Counted from the first letter of the stretch, positions 15,613 to 26,709 are shown. The stretch is 64,000 bases of DNA from Parasulfuritortus sp049322515 (GCA_049322515.1 JBMOQW010000033.1:124001-188000); one strand, 5' to 3'. Program-made: numbers and translations. The notes: a model not told the origin generated them from the sequence alone.

Positions 15613-17466
15613 GTGACCCGCCCCCGCCAGGAACGCGCCCGAGATGCCCTTGAAATCCTGTCGACGCTGCACCAAGCCGCGCTCGACATGGCATCCCGGC
15701 ACAGCACCACGCTCGCCGCCATCGATTCCGAACGGCGCCCCAGCGCCGAAAATCTGCTGCATTACCTGGCCTTGCGCCAGCATGATATCCGGCCACTCCA
15801 GGCCACCCTGAAGAGTCTCGGCCTGAGTCGCCTGGCCAGTGCCGAGGCGCACACCCTGGCCAGCTTCGAGGCCGTGGCCACCGCCTTGCGCGCACTCGCC
15901 GGCCTGGCCATCGAGGACAGCGACGATCCGGGCGCGGCGATCCTGGCCGGCGATGCCCGTCTACGCAGCCAGGCCGAGACCTTGCTCGGTCCGCCCCGTC
16001 CCGGGCATAGCGCACGCATCATGGTCACCCTGCCGACCGAGGCCGCGACCCAGCCGCGCCTGACCCGCGACCTGATCGCCGCCGGGCTCGACCTGGTGCG
16101 CATCAATTGCGCCCACGACGACCCGGACACCTGGCTGGCCATGATCCGTCACGTGCGCGAAGCCGAACAGGCCTGCGGCCGCGCCTGCCGCATCCATGTC
16201 GACCTGGCCGGCCCCAAGTTGCGCACCGGCGCGATCGGGGCGATCGGCCGCCTGGTCGAATTCAAGCCAACCCGCGACAGCTGGGGCCGGGTGACCGCCC
16301 CGGCCCGGATCTGGCTGACCGCGCGCGGTCGGCCCGAGACCCCGACCCTGGACGTCGACGCCGTGCTGCCCATCGACGACGGCCTGATCGGTGCCGCCAA
16401 CGCGCGCGACATCCTCGACGTGGAAGACAGCCGGGGCTCGCGGCGCCACCTGCGCCTCAAGGAACGCTTCGGCAATGCCTGGCTGGCGCTCAGTTTTCAG
16501 CATGGCTACATTCCGGATGGCAGCGCCTGCGAACTGTTTCGGGAAGACCGGACGGTGGCGCGCGGTTCGGTCGGACCGCTGCCCGATGTCTGCCTGCCCC
16601 TGCTGCTGCGCATCGGCGACAAGCTGCTGGTCACCCGCGCCGACCGGCCCGGCGCCCAGGCCCGGCACGACGAAGCCGGCCGCCTGCTGCGCGCCGCGTC
16701 GATCCCCTGCACCCTGGACGCGGTGTTCGAGGCCGCCCGCCCCGGCCAGTCGATCTGGCTCGACGACGGCCGGATCGGCGGCCGCCTGCTCGAATGCGGC
16801 CCGGACGAAATCGCGGTGGAGATCACCCACGCCTCGCCTCAGGGCAGCAAGCTGCGCGCCGGCAAGGGCATCAACCTGCCGGACACCGATCTCGACGTGC
16901 CCGCGCTGACTGATCAGGACCGGACCGATCTCGCCCTGCTGGCCCCCCACGTCGATCTGGTCGGCCTGTCCTTCGTGCGCCATGCCGAGGACCTCGCCGA
17001 TCTGCACCGTGAACTGACCCGCCTCGGGGCCCATCAGGTCGGCACAGTGGTCAAGATCGAGACCCGACAGGCCTTCGAGCACCTGCCGGAGATCCTGCTT
17101 GCCGGCTTGCGCTGGCCGAGTCTGGGCGTGATGGTGGCGCGCGGTGACCTGGCGGTGGAAGTCGGCTTCGAGCGGCTATCCGAGGTCCAGGAGGAAATCC
17201 TCTGGCTGTGCGAGGCGGCCCACGTGCCGGTGATCTGGGCCACCCAGGTGCTGGAAACCATGGCCAAGCGCGGCATCCCCACCCGCGCGGAAATCTCCGA
17301 TGCGGCCCTTTCGGCGCGCGCCGAGTGCGTGATGCTCAACAAGGGGCCCTACATCGTCGAGACCACCCAGTTCCTGAACGGTATCCTGGACCGCATGCAG
17401 GGCCACGCCAGCAAGCGCTCGCCGGCCCTGCGCAAGCTGGCGGTCTCGGCCCTGGCGCGAGACTGA
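15613..17466 (+). CDS. Divergent pyruvate-kinase-family protein with long N-terminal extension
   Basis: A 617-residue protein, against about 480 for ordinary pyruvate kinase. About 130 extra helical residues precede the barrel start ARIMVTLPTEAA. Barrel motifs are RINCAHDD, HVDLAGPKLRTG, KGINLPDTDLDVPALT, the signature VVKIETRQAF, MVARGDLAVEV and WATQVLETMAKRGIPTRAE. The usual MLSGETA reads MLNKGPY, and the C-terminal allosteric domain is missing. About 150 residues are inserted between the GPKLRTG and KGINLP parts. The substrate lysine and metal-site acidic residues appear kept, so some phosphotransfer is possible, but true pyruvate kinase activity is uncertain. The start is GTG at 15613. 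Confidence 0.75.
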   Translation: MTRPRQERARDALEILSTLHQAALDMASRHSTTLAAIDSERRPSAENLLHYLALRQHDIRPLQATLKSLGLSRLASAEAHTLASFEAVATALRALAGLAIEDSDDPGAAILAGDARLRSQAETLLGPPRPGHSARIMVTLPTEAATQPRLTRDLIAAGLDLVRINCAHDDPDTWLAMIRHVREAEQACGRACRIHVDLAGPKLRTGAIGAIGRLVEFKPTRDSWGRVTAPARIWLTARGRPETPTLDVDAVLPIDDGLIGAANARDILDVEDSRGSRRHLRLKERFGNAWLALSFQHGYIPDGSACELFREDRTVARGSVGPLPDVCLPLLLRIGDKLLVTRADRPGAQARHDEAGRLLRAASIPCTLDAVFEAARPGQSIWLDDGRIGGRLLECGPDEIAVEITHASPQGSKLRAGKGINLPDTDLDVPALTDQDRTDLALLAPHVDLVGLSFVRHAEDLADLHRELTRLGAHQVGTVVKIETRQAFEHLPEILLAGLRWPSLGVMVARGDLAVEVGFERLSEVQEEILWLCEAAHVPVIWATQVLETMAKRGIPTRAEISDAALSARAECVMLNKGPYIVETTQFLNGILDRMQGHASKRSPALRKLAVSALARD

Positions 17467-17472
17467 GCCGGA

Positions 17473-18834
17473 TCAGCCGCCGGCGACCCGGCGCACCGCG
17501 TCGGCGATGTGTTCGGCGCAGCGGCGCACCTGACTGTCGTCGCGGCCTTCCACCATGACCCGGATCAGCGGCTCGGTGCCCGACGCGCGCAGCACCACGC
17601 GGCCGGTCTCGCCCAGTTCCGCCTCGACCGCGGCAACCGCGGCGCCGACCTCGGGCTGGCCGTTCAGCTTGAAATCCTTGGCGACCCGGACGTTGAGCAG
17701 GATCTGCGGAAAGGTCGGACATTCGAGCGCGGTGTCGGCCAGGGTCCGGCCGGAGCGGCGCAAGGCCTCCAGGACCTGGAGCGCGGACACGATGCCATCG
17801 CCGGTGGTGTGCTTGTCCAGGCACAGGATATGGCCGGAGGTCTCGCCGCCGAGGTGCCAGCCCTCGGCCTTGAGCATTTCCAGGACGTAGCGGTCGCCGA
17901 CCTTGGCGCGCCGGAAATCGCAGCCCAGCGCGCGCAGCGCGGTTTCGGTGCCGAGGTTGGTCATCTGGGTGCCGACCACGCCGCCCTTCAGCCAGCCATG
18001 CTCCTTGAGATGCCGGGCGATGGCGTAGATCAGGCGGTCACCGTCGGAAATCTGGCCGTTGGCATCGGCCATCATCAGGCGGTCGCCGTCGCCGTCGAGG
18101 GCGATCCCGACATCGGCGCGATGCTTGCGCACCGCCTTGGCCAGGGTTTCCGGATGAGTCGCGCCGCAGCCGTGGTTGATGTTGAAGCCGTCCGGCTCGT
18201 TGGCGATGGCGATGACATCGGCGCCCAGTTCATGGAACACCGGCGGCGCGATGTGGTAGCCGGCGCCGTTGGCGCAATCGACCACGATGCGCAGGCCGCG
18301 CAGGTCGAGGTCGTTGGGAAAAGTGCTCTTGCAGAACTCGATGTAGCGGCCCGCCGCGTCGTCCAGGCGCTTGACCTTGCCGAGCCCCCTGGAGGAGGCG
18401 GTCTTCATCGGGGTATCCAGGGCCGCCTCGATGGCCAGTTCGATCTCGTCCGGCAGCTTGGCGCCGGCCGCCGAGAAAAACTTGATGCCGTTGTCGTCGT
18501 AGGGGTTGTGCGAGGCCGAGATGACCACGCCAGCCTGCAGGCGCAAGGCCCGGGTCAGGTAGGCGACGCCGGGCGTCGGCATCGGCCCGGTCAGACGCAC
18601 GTCGATCCCCGCGGCGGTGAACCCCGCTTCCAGGGCCGATTCCAGCATGTAGCCGGACACCCGGGTGTCCTTGCCGATCAGCACGCACGGCCGTTCGCCA
18701 TGCAGGGCATCATGTTCGGCCACCGCCAGCACCTTGCCGGCGGCATAGCCGAGCCGCATGGCGAACTCGGGGGTGATCGGATCGTCGCCGACCTTGCCGC
18801 GCACCCCGTCGGTGCCGAAGTACTTCCTGCTCAT
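17473..18834 (-). CDS. glmM: Phosphoglucosamine mutase
   Basis: Converts glucosamine 6-phosphate to glucosamine 1-phosphate for peptidoglycan and LPS precursors. The 453-residue phosphohexomutase has RKYFGTDGVRG at the start, the phosphoserine loop VVISASHNPYDDNG near residue 100, the metal loop DGDGDR and the C-terminal phosphate-binding RASGTEPLIRVMVE. ATG at 18834 overlaps the folP stop as ATGA, the usual folP-glmM arrangement. Confidence 0.97.
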   Translation of the reverse strand: MSRKYFGTDGVRGKVGDDPITPEFAMRLGYAAGKVLAVAEHDALHGERPCVLIGKDTRVSGYMLESALEAGFTAAGIDVRLTGPMPTPGVAYLTRALRLQAGVVISASHNPYDDNGIKFFSAAGAKLPDEIELAIEAALDTPMKTASSRGLGKVKRLDDAAGRYIEFCKSTFPNDLDLRGLRIVVDCANGAGYHIAPPVFHELGADVIAIANEPDGFNINHGCGATHPETLAKAVRKHRADVGIALDGDGDRLMMADANGQISDGDRLIYAIARHLKEHGWLKGGVVGTQMTNLGTETALRALGCDFRRAKVGDRYVLEMLKAEGWHLGGETSGHILCLDKHTTGDGIVSALQVLEALRRSGRTLADTALECPTFPQILLNVRVAKDFKLNGQPEVGAAVAAVEAELGETGRVVLRASGTEPLIRVMVEGRDDSQVRRCAEHIADAVRRVAGG

Positions 18835-19631
18835 TGTGTACGCTCCCAAACTTTCAACGCATCCACGGTTTCCCGGACATCGTGCACCCGCACGATGGCG
18901 GCGCCATTGTGCACGGCACGCAGCGCCGCCGCCAGACTCCCGGCCAGGCGATCCGGCACATCGCGCCCGGTGAGCGCGCCGATCATCCGCTTGCGCGACA
19001 CCCCGACCAGGACCGGCGCCAGCCGGGCCAGGCGCGGCAAGGCACGCAAGAGGGCGAGATTGTGATCCAGGGTCTTGCCAAACCCGAAGCCCGGATCGAC
19101 CCACAGACGGGCGCGGTCGATCCCTGCCGCCCGCGCGGCTTCGATCCGTTCGACCAGGAAGGCTTCCACCTCGGCCACCACGTCTTGGTAATGGGGGGCG
19201 TCCTGCATGGTGCGCGGCTCGCCGCGCATGTGCATCAGGCAGAGCGCGCAATCGCTGTCGCGCACCGCGTCCCAGGCGCCCTCGGCGCGAAAGGCGTTGA
19301 CATCGTTGATCATGGCGGCCCCGGCTGCCAGCGCGGCGCGCATCACGCCCGGCTTCATGGTGTCGACCGAAATCGGCACGCCCAACGCCCGCACCGCCGC
19401 CAGCACCGGCAGGACCCTGGCCAGTTCCTCGGCCTCGGGCACCGGCCGGGCCCCGGGCCGGGTCGACTCGCCGCCCAGATCGAGCAGGTCGGCCCCGTCC
19501 TCGACCAGCCGCCGGGCATGGGCCACCGCCGAAGCCGTATCGGCATGGCGGCCGCCATCGGAAAATGAATCCGGGGTGATGTTGACGATGCCCATGACCC
19601 ACGGGCGATCAGGGCGTTGACCGAGTGACAT
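18831..19631 (-). CDS. folP: Dihydropteroate synthase
   Basis: Condenses dihydropterin pyrophosphate with p-aminobenzoate in folate synthesis; target of sulfonamides. The 266-residue barrel shows the two signatures VMGIVNITPDSFSDGG and DLGGESTRPGA, then SVDT, MINDVNAF, LMHMRG, DPGFGFGK and a final IVRVHDV. ATG at 19631 gives the normal short N-terminus MSLGQRPDRPW. There is no good ribosome binding site, and an ATG at 19673 is possible. Coupled to glmM. Confidence 0.95.
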   Translation of the reverse strand: MSLGQRPDRPWVMGIVNITPDSFSDGGRHADTASAVAHARRLVEDGADLLDLGGESTRPGARPVPEAEELARVLPVLAAVRALGVPISVDTMKPGVMRAALAAGAAMINDVNAFRAEGAWDAVRDSDCALCLMHMRGEPRTMQDAPHYQDVVAEVEAFLVERIEAARAAGIDRARLWVDPGFGFGKTLDHNLALLRALPRLARLAPVLVGVSRKRMIGALTGRDVPDRLAGSLAAALRAVHNGAAIVRVHDVRETVDALKVWERTQ

Positions 19632-19660
19632 GGTGAAAAATGACAGAAAGCGCGACGAGC

Positions 19661-19676
19661 CGGGTGATATCACCCG
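19661..19676. repeat. Palindrome between ftsH and folP
   Basis: CGGGTGATATCACCCG is a perfect 16-base palindrome in the 69-base ftsH-folP gap. It has no T-run, so it may be an operator or chance structure. Confidence 0.35.
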
Positions 19677-19700
19677 TCACCCGTCACGTGGTCACCGGTA

Positions 19701-21593
<1,893 letters not shown>

Positions 21594-21697
21594 CTTGATT
21601 CCTTCAGCGACTTCGCGAACGATAGCTCGGACCGTATACGAAACAACGAGTTCAGGCAATCTATCGTCGGTATGAAGAGAGGCTATCGGCGCGCCGG

Positions 21698-22552
21698 TCA
21701 GGGATGGCGGGCACAGGCCGCCTCGAAGGTGTTCTGCAGGAGCGTCGCCACGGTCATCGGTCCGACGCCACCGGGCACCGGCGTGATCCAGGCGGCGCGC
21801 TCGCGCGCCCCGACAAAATCGACGTCGCCGACCACCCGGCCATCCAACAGCCGATTGATGCCGACGTCGATGACCAAAGCGCCTTCCCGGATCCAGTCGC
21901 CGCGAATCATCTCCGAGCGGCCCACGGCGGCCACCAGGACTTCCGCGCGGGCAACATGGGCGGGCAGGTCACGGGTCGCGCTGTGGCACACCGTCACGGT
22001 GCAGCCAGCCATCAGCAGTTCCAGCGCCATCGGCCGACCGACGATGTTGGAAGCCCCGACGACCACGGCTTCCTTGCCCTGCAGCGGCGTGTCGGTGGTG
22101 GCCAGCAGGCGCATCACGCCATATGGGGTACACGGCCGCAGGGTCGGCCGCCGCTGGGCGAGCCGGCCCAGGTTATAAGGATGGAAGCCATCCACATCCT
22201 TGGCCGGGGTGATGCGCTCGATCACCGCATTGGCATCGATGTGGTCGGGCAAAGGCAATTGCACCAGGATGCCGTCGACCGCATCGTCCGCATTCAGTCG
22301 ATCGATCAGGGCCAGCAATTCTGCCTGACTGGTAGTGACCGGCAGGTCGTGGGCCAGGTCGCGCACCCCGGCGATCTCGCAGGAACGGCGCTTGTTACGT
22401 ACATACAACGTGGAAGCGGGATTGTCGCCGACCAGGATCACCGCCAGGCCTGGCGCCGGCTTGCCGGCGGCGACGCGGGCGTCGACCTCGGTGCGGATGG
22501 TCAACAGGAGAGCGTCGGCAATGGCCTTGCCATCGATGATGCGGGCGGTCAT
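21698..22552 (-). CDS. folD: Methylenetetrahydrofolate dehydrogenase / methenyl-THF cyclohydrolase
   Basis: Bifunctional one-carbon enzyme, 284 residues. Active-site Lys and Tyr are in STLYVRNKRRSCEIAG near residue 50, followed by DGILVQLPLP, PAKDVDGFHP, the NADP-binding VVVGASNIVGRPMA and a terminal PVPGGVGPMTVA signature. ATG at 22552 (MTARIIDGKAIA) is chosen on family fit; the frame is open further upstream. It is divergent from the tRNA cluster. Confidence 0.96.
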   Translation of the reverse strand: MTARIIDGKAIADALLLTIRTEVDARVAAGKPAPGLAVILVGDNPASTLYVRNKRRSCEIAGVRDLAHDLPVTTSQAELLALIDRLNADDAVDGILVQLPLPDHIDANAVIERITPAKDVDGFHPYNLGRLAQRRPTLRPCTPYGVMRLLATTDTPLQGKEAVVVGASNIVGRPMALELLMAGCTVTVCHSATRDLPAHVARAEVLVAAVGRSEMIRGDWIREGALVIDVGINRLLDGRVVGDVDFVGARERAAWITPVPGGVGPMTVATLLQNTFEAACARHP

Positions 22553-22614
22553 GGTCGCGAGTGGTCCAGAAAAATGGAGTGGAAATTCTAGCTGAGCCGA
22601 CCGCGCGCACGACA

Positions 22615-22643
22615 TTGATTTTTGCAAATACGGCGGGTATAGT
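22615..22643 (+). promoter_or_regulatory. Promoter of the tRNA cluster
   Basis: -35 TTGATT (22615-22620), a 17-base spacer and -10 TATAGT (22638-22643). A GC-rich discriminator (CCGCGC) follows, typical of stable-RNA promoters under stringent control. Confidence 0.7.
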
Positions 22644-22653
22644 CCGCGCTCTT

Positions 22654-22730
<77 letters not shown>

Positions 22731-22770
22731 GCGTGACCGGTCGACTAGTTGCACCCTGCCCGCGGGAATT

Positions 22771-22847
22771 CTGCCCGTAGCTCAACTGGATAGAGCACCA
22801 GCCTTCTAAGCTGGGGGTTACAGGTTCGATCCCTGTCGGGCAGGCCA
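22771..22847 (+). tRNA. tRNA-Arg (TCT)
   Basis: 77 bases with CCA. Acceptor CTGCCCG pairs with CGGGCAG. Anticodon stem CCAGC/GCTGG holds loop CTTCTAA, giving TCT. T-arm ACAGG-TTCGATC-CCTGT. Confidence 0.97.
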
Positions 22848-22857
22848 AGGTTTCAGT

Positions 22858-22934
22858 GGCGGTGGTAGCTCAGTTGGTAGAGCACTGGATTGTGGCTCCA
22901 GGTGTCGTGGGTTCGATTCCCATCCATCGCCCCA
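22858..22934 (+). tRNA. tRNA-His (GTG)
   Basis: 77 bases including the extra 5' G (position -1) opposite C73, the histidine identity pair, and encoded CCA. Anticodon loop TTGTGGC gives GTG. T-arm GTGGG-TTCGATT-CCCAT. Confidence 0.97.
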
Positions 22935-22944
22935 TCTTCCCCCT

Positions 22945-22972
22945 AGGCCCGCAGGCAGTTGCCCGCGGGCCT
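22945..22972 (+). terminator. Probable terminator after the tRNA cluster
   Basis: Eight-base stem AGGCCCGC / GCGGGCCT with a 12-base loop just after tRNA-His, followed only by TTC. It may serve both the tRNAs and the convergent chemoreceptor gene, which ends at 22992. Confidence 0.5.
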
Positions 22973-22991
22973 TCAACGCACAGCCATCGCC

Positions 22992-24623
22992 TCAGCCCAG
23001 CTTGAATCGGTCGACCAGACCCTGCAAGGTGCGCGCCGTCTCGCTCAGGCCGAGCGCGGCATCCTTGATGTCGTGCATCTTCACGCTGTTCGACTCGCTG
23101 ATCTCGGCGATGCGCGCCATGGCCGCCGAGGTGCCCTGACTGGCCTCGGTCTGCGCCCGGGTCTCCGCGGCAATCTGCTGGATCAGCCGGTCCACTTCAC
23201 TGGCCGCGGTCACGATCTTGTCGAGTAGTTGCCGGGTCACCCGGCTGATCTCGGCATTTTCGTTGACGTCGGCGCTGACTTGCGCCATGGCGGCCACGAC
23301 CTGGGTGGTCTTGGCGCTCACGCTGTTCACCGTTTCGGTGATCGAACCGGTGCTCGCCGAGGTGCGTTCCGCGAGTTTTCGGACTTCGTCGGCGACCACG
23401 GCGAAGCCCCGGCCCTGCTCGCCGGCACGCGCCGCCTCGATGGCGGCATTGAGCGCGAGCAGGTTGGTCTGGTCGGCAATCTCCCGGATCACTTGGGTGA
23501 CCTGGGAAATCTCGCCGATCTGGGCGCGCAGGTCGTCGATCGCCGCGCTCGAACGACCAACGCTCTCGACGATGCGCTCGGTGGCACCCACGCTTTGCTG
23601 CATGTTGCGGTGCCCCTCGAGGGCGACATCCCGGGCCTGGTTGGCGGAAGTGGCCACCGAGGCGGCATCCTCCGCCACGTGCACGATCGAGGCACCGATG
23701 TCATGGATGGCGCCGCCCGCCTGGGTCACCTGGCTGGCCTGGTTGTCGGCCAGATCCGCGACCGCCTGGGTCGTGTCGGAAAGGCTGGCGGCGGAACCGC
23801 TGACCTGATGCGCCGCGTGGGCGGCCTGGCCGATCAGCGCCGAGAGCGATCGGTTCATCTCGGCCAGTGCGCGCTGCAGTTCGGCGAGTTCGTCGCTGCC
23901 ATTGACTTCGACCTGGCAGGTCAAATCCCCCTGGGCGATCCTGCGGGCGACCGAAACCGCCTCGTTGAGACGCCCGGTCAACCCCCGGGTGATGGCCCAG
24001 GCCAGCAGGCTGCCCACCAGGATGGACAGGCCTCCGACCGCTAGGGTCAGCCCCCAAGCCCAGCGATAGGCCTGCCCGGCCTCGTCGGCCAGGGCACGAC
24101 TTTCCGCCTCGAGCGCCTGGCGCATGGCTTCGATCGCGCCAATCAGGATGCGCTGCTGGTCACGCACCTGGTCCCGGATCAGGTCCTGTGCCGTTGTGGT
24201 GTCCTCGGACAGCGCCGCATCCATGACCTGGGACACGCCCTCGGAGGCCTTGGCCTCGGCCTCGACAATCGCCGCCAGCAAGGACTTCTGCTCGGAGGAC
24301 ATGACGCGGGACTGCAAAGCCTCGCTGGCCGCCTGGTAGTCCTTGCGTGCCTGGTTGATCCGCTTCGATTCATTCCGGATGAAGCCGAATTCGGGTTGCA
24401 GCACCACGTCGCGCAGGGCCGTGCCACGAAACCGCACGGTATCGCGCATGGTATTGAGCAGGGCGATCTTGGCGTAGTTTTCGTCGACGATGCGTTCCAG
24501 GTGATGCTGGATGGTGGCCATTCGGCTGAGGCTGATCACCATGGCCCCCAGGAGAAACAGGATCATCACGCCAAAGCCCAGCATCAGCCGGGGCCCGACG
24601 CGCAATTGGTTCAAGCCGGACAT
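22992..24623 (-). CDS. Methyl-accepting chemotaxis protein
   Basis: A 543-residue chemoreceptor. First transmembrane segment about 11-33, a periplasmic four-helix-bundle-type domain to about residue 185, a second span about 188-210, then HAMP. The cytoplasmic signalling domain has the hairpin tip IADQTNLLALNAAIEAARAGEQGRGFAVVADEVRKLAERT-type core (here split around residues 375-415). The ligand is unknown. It follows the secreted PDC-type gene by 41 bases, behind a sigma-28-like promoter, so the two probably act together. Confidence 0.93.
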   Translation of the reverse strand: MSGLNQLRVGPRLMLGFGVMILFLLGAMVISLSRMATIQHHLERIVDENYAKIALLNTMRDTVRFRGTALRDVVLQPEFGFIRNESKRINQARKDYQAASEALQSRVMSSEQKSLLAAIVEAEAKASEGVSQVMDAALSEDTTTAQDLIRDQVRDQQRILIGAIEAMRQALEAESRALADEAGQAYRWAWGLTLAVGGLSILVGSLLAWAITRGLTGRLNEAVSVARRIAQGDLTCQVEVNGSDELAELQRALAEMNRSLSALIGQAAHAAHQVSGSAASLSDTTQAVADLADNQASQVTQAGGAIHDIGASIVHVAEDAASVATSANQARDVALEGHRNMQQSVGATERIVESVGRSSAAIDDLRAQIGEISQVTQVIREIADQTNLLALNAAIEAARAGEQGRGFAVVADEVRKLAERTSASTGSITETVNSVSAKTTQVVAAMAQVSADVNENAEISRVTRQLLDKIVTAASEVDRLIQQIAAETRAQTEASQGTSAAMARIAEISESNSVKMHDIKDAALGLSETARTLQGLVDRFKLG

Positions 24624-24664
24624 GACACGCTCCGCATGGGGGTGCCCGGACGGGCACCCGTGGG

Positions 24665-25222
24665 TTACTCAGCCGTCACTGCGGTATGGATGACGCCGAT
24701 CACCGCCCCCCCGTCCAGCACCGGCGCCGAGACATGCACGCTCTTGATCTGGGTGGTCGGATCGGGCTTGATCTCGTTGGCATTCCAGGGCTTGCCTTTC
24801 ATGGCTTCCTTGACCGGCGGACGGGCGGCGGCGTTGTAGAGCAGGGACTTGGCGCTGCCGGCGACCATGTTGCCCTTCTGGTCGCGCACGAACAGCTTGT
24901 TGATGCCCTTGTCGGCCTCCCATTGGCTCACTTGCTTGCTCGCCGGGTTGGCCAGCAGGCCGACCACCTGCGGATCGGTCTCTGCCAGTTCGTCCCACTT
25001 GCCATTGGTCATGCCGGGCAGCGGGCCGCCCTTGGCGTTGGCGTCCTTGACCGCCTTCACGATGACTGGATGCGCGGCCCATTCAACCAGCTTCGTCTTA
25101 TAGGCTTCCACCTTGGTCTTGATCGGCCCCGGCAGTTCGGCACGCGCGCCCGGTATCGCCAGGACCAGACCGGCCAGCAGGGTGGCCAGCAGCGAGAACA
25201 ACCGCATCCTCGTGTGTTGCAT
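24665..25222 (-). CDS. Secreted PDC/Cache-type sensor-domain protein
   Basis: A 185-residue exported protein with signal peptide ending IPGARA. The mature part is one alpha/beta domain: a long helix IKTKVEAYKTKLVEWAAHP, then LFVRDQKGNMVAGS, a GKPWNANE loop and a closing strand pair IKSVHVSAPVLDGGAVIGVIHTAVTAE. That pattern is typical of PDC (Cache) sensor domains, which are normally fused to chemoreceptors or kinases. Here the domain is free in the periplasm, directly upstream of a chemoreceptor gene. It could bind a ligand and present it to that receptor. Confidence 0.7.
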   Translation of the reverse strand: MQHTRMRLFSLLATLLAGLVLAIPGARAELPGPIKTKVEAYKTKLVEWAAHPVIVKAVKDANAKGGPLPGMTNGKWDELAETDPQVVGLLANPASKQVSQWEADKGINKLFVRDQKGNMVAGSAKSLLYNAAARPPVKEAMKGKPWNANEIKPDPTTQIKSVHVSAPVLDGGAVIGVIHTAVTAE

Positions 25223-25294
25223 GACAGTCTCCTATGAATGTGATCATGAGCCTTGGCCGGACCGGCACAATCGCCCTTGGCCTGGCACTCCAGC

Positions 25295-25322
25295 ATATCG
25301 GCCGGAGTCACCTGGCACTTTA
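25295..25322 (-). promoter_or_regulatory. Sigma-28 (FliA)-like promoter
   Basis: Minus strand TAAAGTGC (25315-25322), a 12-base spacer and GCCGATAT (25295-25302), close to the FliA consensus TAAAGTTT-N11-GCCGATAA. It lies about 70 bases upstream of the PDC-sensor gene and supports co-expression of sensor and chemoreceptor with flagellar genes. Confidence 0.55.
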
Positions 25323-25414
25323 GTCCATCCCTGCTGGCCCCGCCACGCGATTGCGCGGGGAATCGTCGATACGCCTTTTCCGGTAGCATTGGCGCCCTTG
25401 CTGGAGGGAATTCC

Positions 25415-26011
25415 ATGGCCGATGTGCTTGTTCTTTTTTATAGCCTGCATGGCTCGGTGCAGCAGTTGGCTGCGCATCTCGCGCGCGGGATCGAATCGGT
25501 CCCCGGTGCACACGCCCGGGTCCGCACCGTGCCCAAGGTTGTCGCCGAGTCCGAGGGCCCGGCCAAGCCCGTGCCCGATGCCGGGGCTCCCTATGCGAGC
25601 TTGCAGGACCTGAAGGAATGCGCCGGACTGGCGCTCGGCTCGCCGACCCGGTTCGGCAACATGGCGGCGGCCATGAAGTATTTCTGGGACGGCACCTCCG
25701 GGGCCTGGCTGTCCGGCGCCCTGAGCGGCAAGCCGGCCTGTGTGTTCACCTCCACCGCCAGCCTGCATGGCGGCCAGGAAACCACCCTGGTGTCGATGAT
25801 GTTGCCGCTGCTGCATCATGGCATGGTGATCGTCGGCCTGCCCTACTCGAATCCGGAATTGAACGCGACCCGGACCGGCGGCTCTCCCTACGGTGCCAGC
25901 CATGTCGCCGGTCCCGACGGTCAGATGCCGATCACCGACGATGAACGCAAGCTGGCCTTTGCCCAGGGCCGGCGGCTGGCGGAAATCGCCTTGAAGCTGG
26001 AGCGACCATGA
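25415..26011 (+). CDS. wrbA: NAD(P)H:quinone oxidoreductase, WrbA type
   Basis: Flavodoxin-fold FMN enzyme that reduces quinones by two electrons. The 198-residue product has the FMN phosphate loop in FYSLHGSVQQLA, SPTRFGNMAAAMKYFWDGT, the FTSTASLHGGQETTL loop and GGSPYGASHVAG, all WrbA hallmarks. ATG at 25415 follows a strong GGAGGG. It overlaps the HugZ-like gene as ATGA. Confidence 0.95.
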   Translation: MADVLVLFYSLHGSVQQLAAHLARGIESVPGAHARVRTVPKVVAESEGPAKPVPDAGAPYASLQDLKECAGLALGSPTRFGNMAAAMKYFWDGTSGAWLSGALSGKPACVFTSTASLHGGQETTLVSMMLPLLHHGMVIVGLPYSNPELNATRTGGSPYGASHVAGPDGQMPITDDERKLAFAQGRRLAEIALKLERP

Positions 26012-26709
26012 GCGAACAAGGCGACGAGGCCCGCCGCTTCACGCGCGGCCAGCAAAGCGGCGTGCTGTCCACCCTGTCGAAGCGGCTTGACGGCCACCCC
26101 TTCGGCTCGGTCTCACCGTTCATGCTCGACCATGCCGGACAACCGGTGATCCTGATCTCGGACATCGCCGAGCACACCAAGAACCTCGTCGCCGACCCGC
26201 GCGTCTCCCTCATCGTGCAGCCCTACAGCCCGGACATGCAGGTCACTGGCCGGGTCACCGTCATCGGCCGGGCCGAACGGCTGGCCGACGACAAGGATCG
26301 GCTCGGACCCCGCTACCTGCGCTACTTCCCGCAGGCTGCGCAGTATTTCGCCATGCACGATTTCAACTTCTATCGGATCGTGCCGCTCAAGGTGCGCTGG
26401 ATCGGCGGCTTCGGGCGCATCTTCTGGGTCGACCCGGACGCCTTCTTGACCGACCCGGGCCACTTGGCCGAAGTCGAATCTGGCATCGTCGAACATATGA
26501 ATGCCGACCATGCCGATACGCTGCGCGCCGGCTGCCGCCACGTCCACGGCGTCGAAACCGAGGCCGCCGATATGATCGGCATCGATCCGGACGGCTTCGA
26601 CGTGCGCGTCGATGCCTCGATCCTGCGCTTCGCCTTCGAGACGCCCGTCCTCGATGCCGAAGCGGCCCGCCACGCCCTCATCGCCCTGGCCCGCGCATGG
26701 CGCGCCTGA
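26008..26709 (+). CDS. HugZ-like heme/FMN-binding split-barrel protein
   Basis: A 233-residue protein. The N-terminal PNPOx-like split barrel (about 12-145) has GVLSTLSKRLDGHPFGS and LISDIAEHTKNL. The C-terminal DUF2470 domain has the signature HMNADHADTL near residue 165. The pairing is that of HugZ-type heme-utilisation proteins and related flavin-binding proteins. Whether it degrades heme here is open. ATG overlaps the wrbA stop. Confidence 0.85.
   Translation: MSEQGDEARRFTRGQQSGVLSTLSKRLDGHPFGSVSPFMLDHAGQPVILISDIAEHTKNLVADPRVSLIVQPYSPDMQVTGRVTVIGRAERLADDKDRLGPRYLRYFPQAAQYFAMHDFNFYRIVPLKVRWIGGFGRIFWVDPDAFLTDPGHLAEVESGIVEHMNADHADTLRAGCRHVHGVETEAADMIGIDPDGFDVRVDASILRFAFETPVLDAEAARHALIALARAWRA

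Noticed and set aside
19617..19660. CTGTCAT upstream of folP as a Pho box
   Set aside because: A single perfect 7-mer with no second one in 11-base register and no -10 at the right place.
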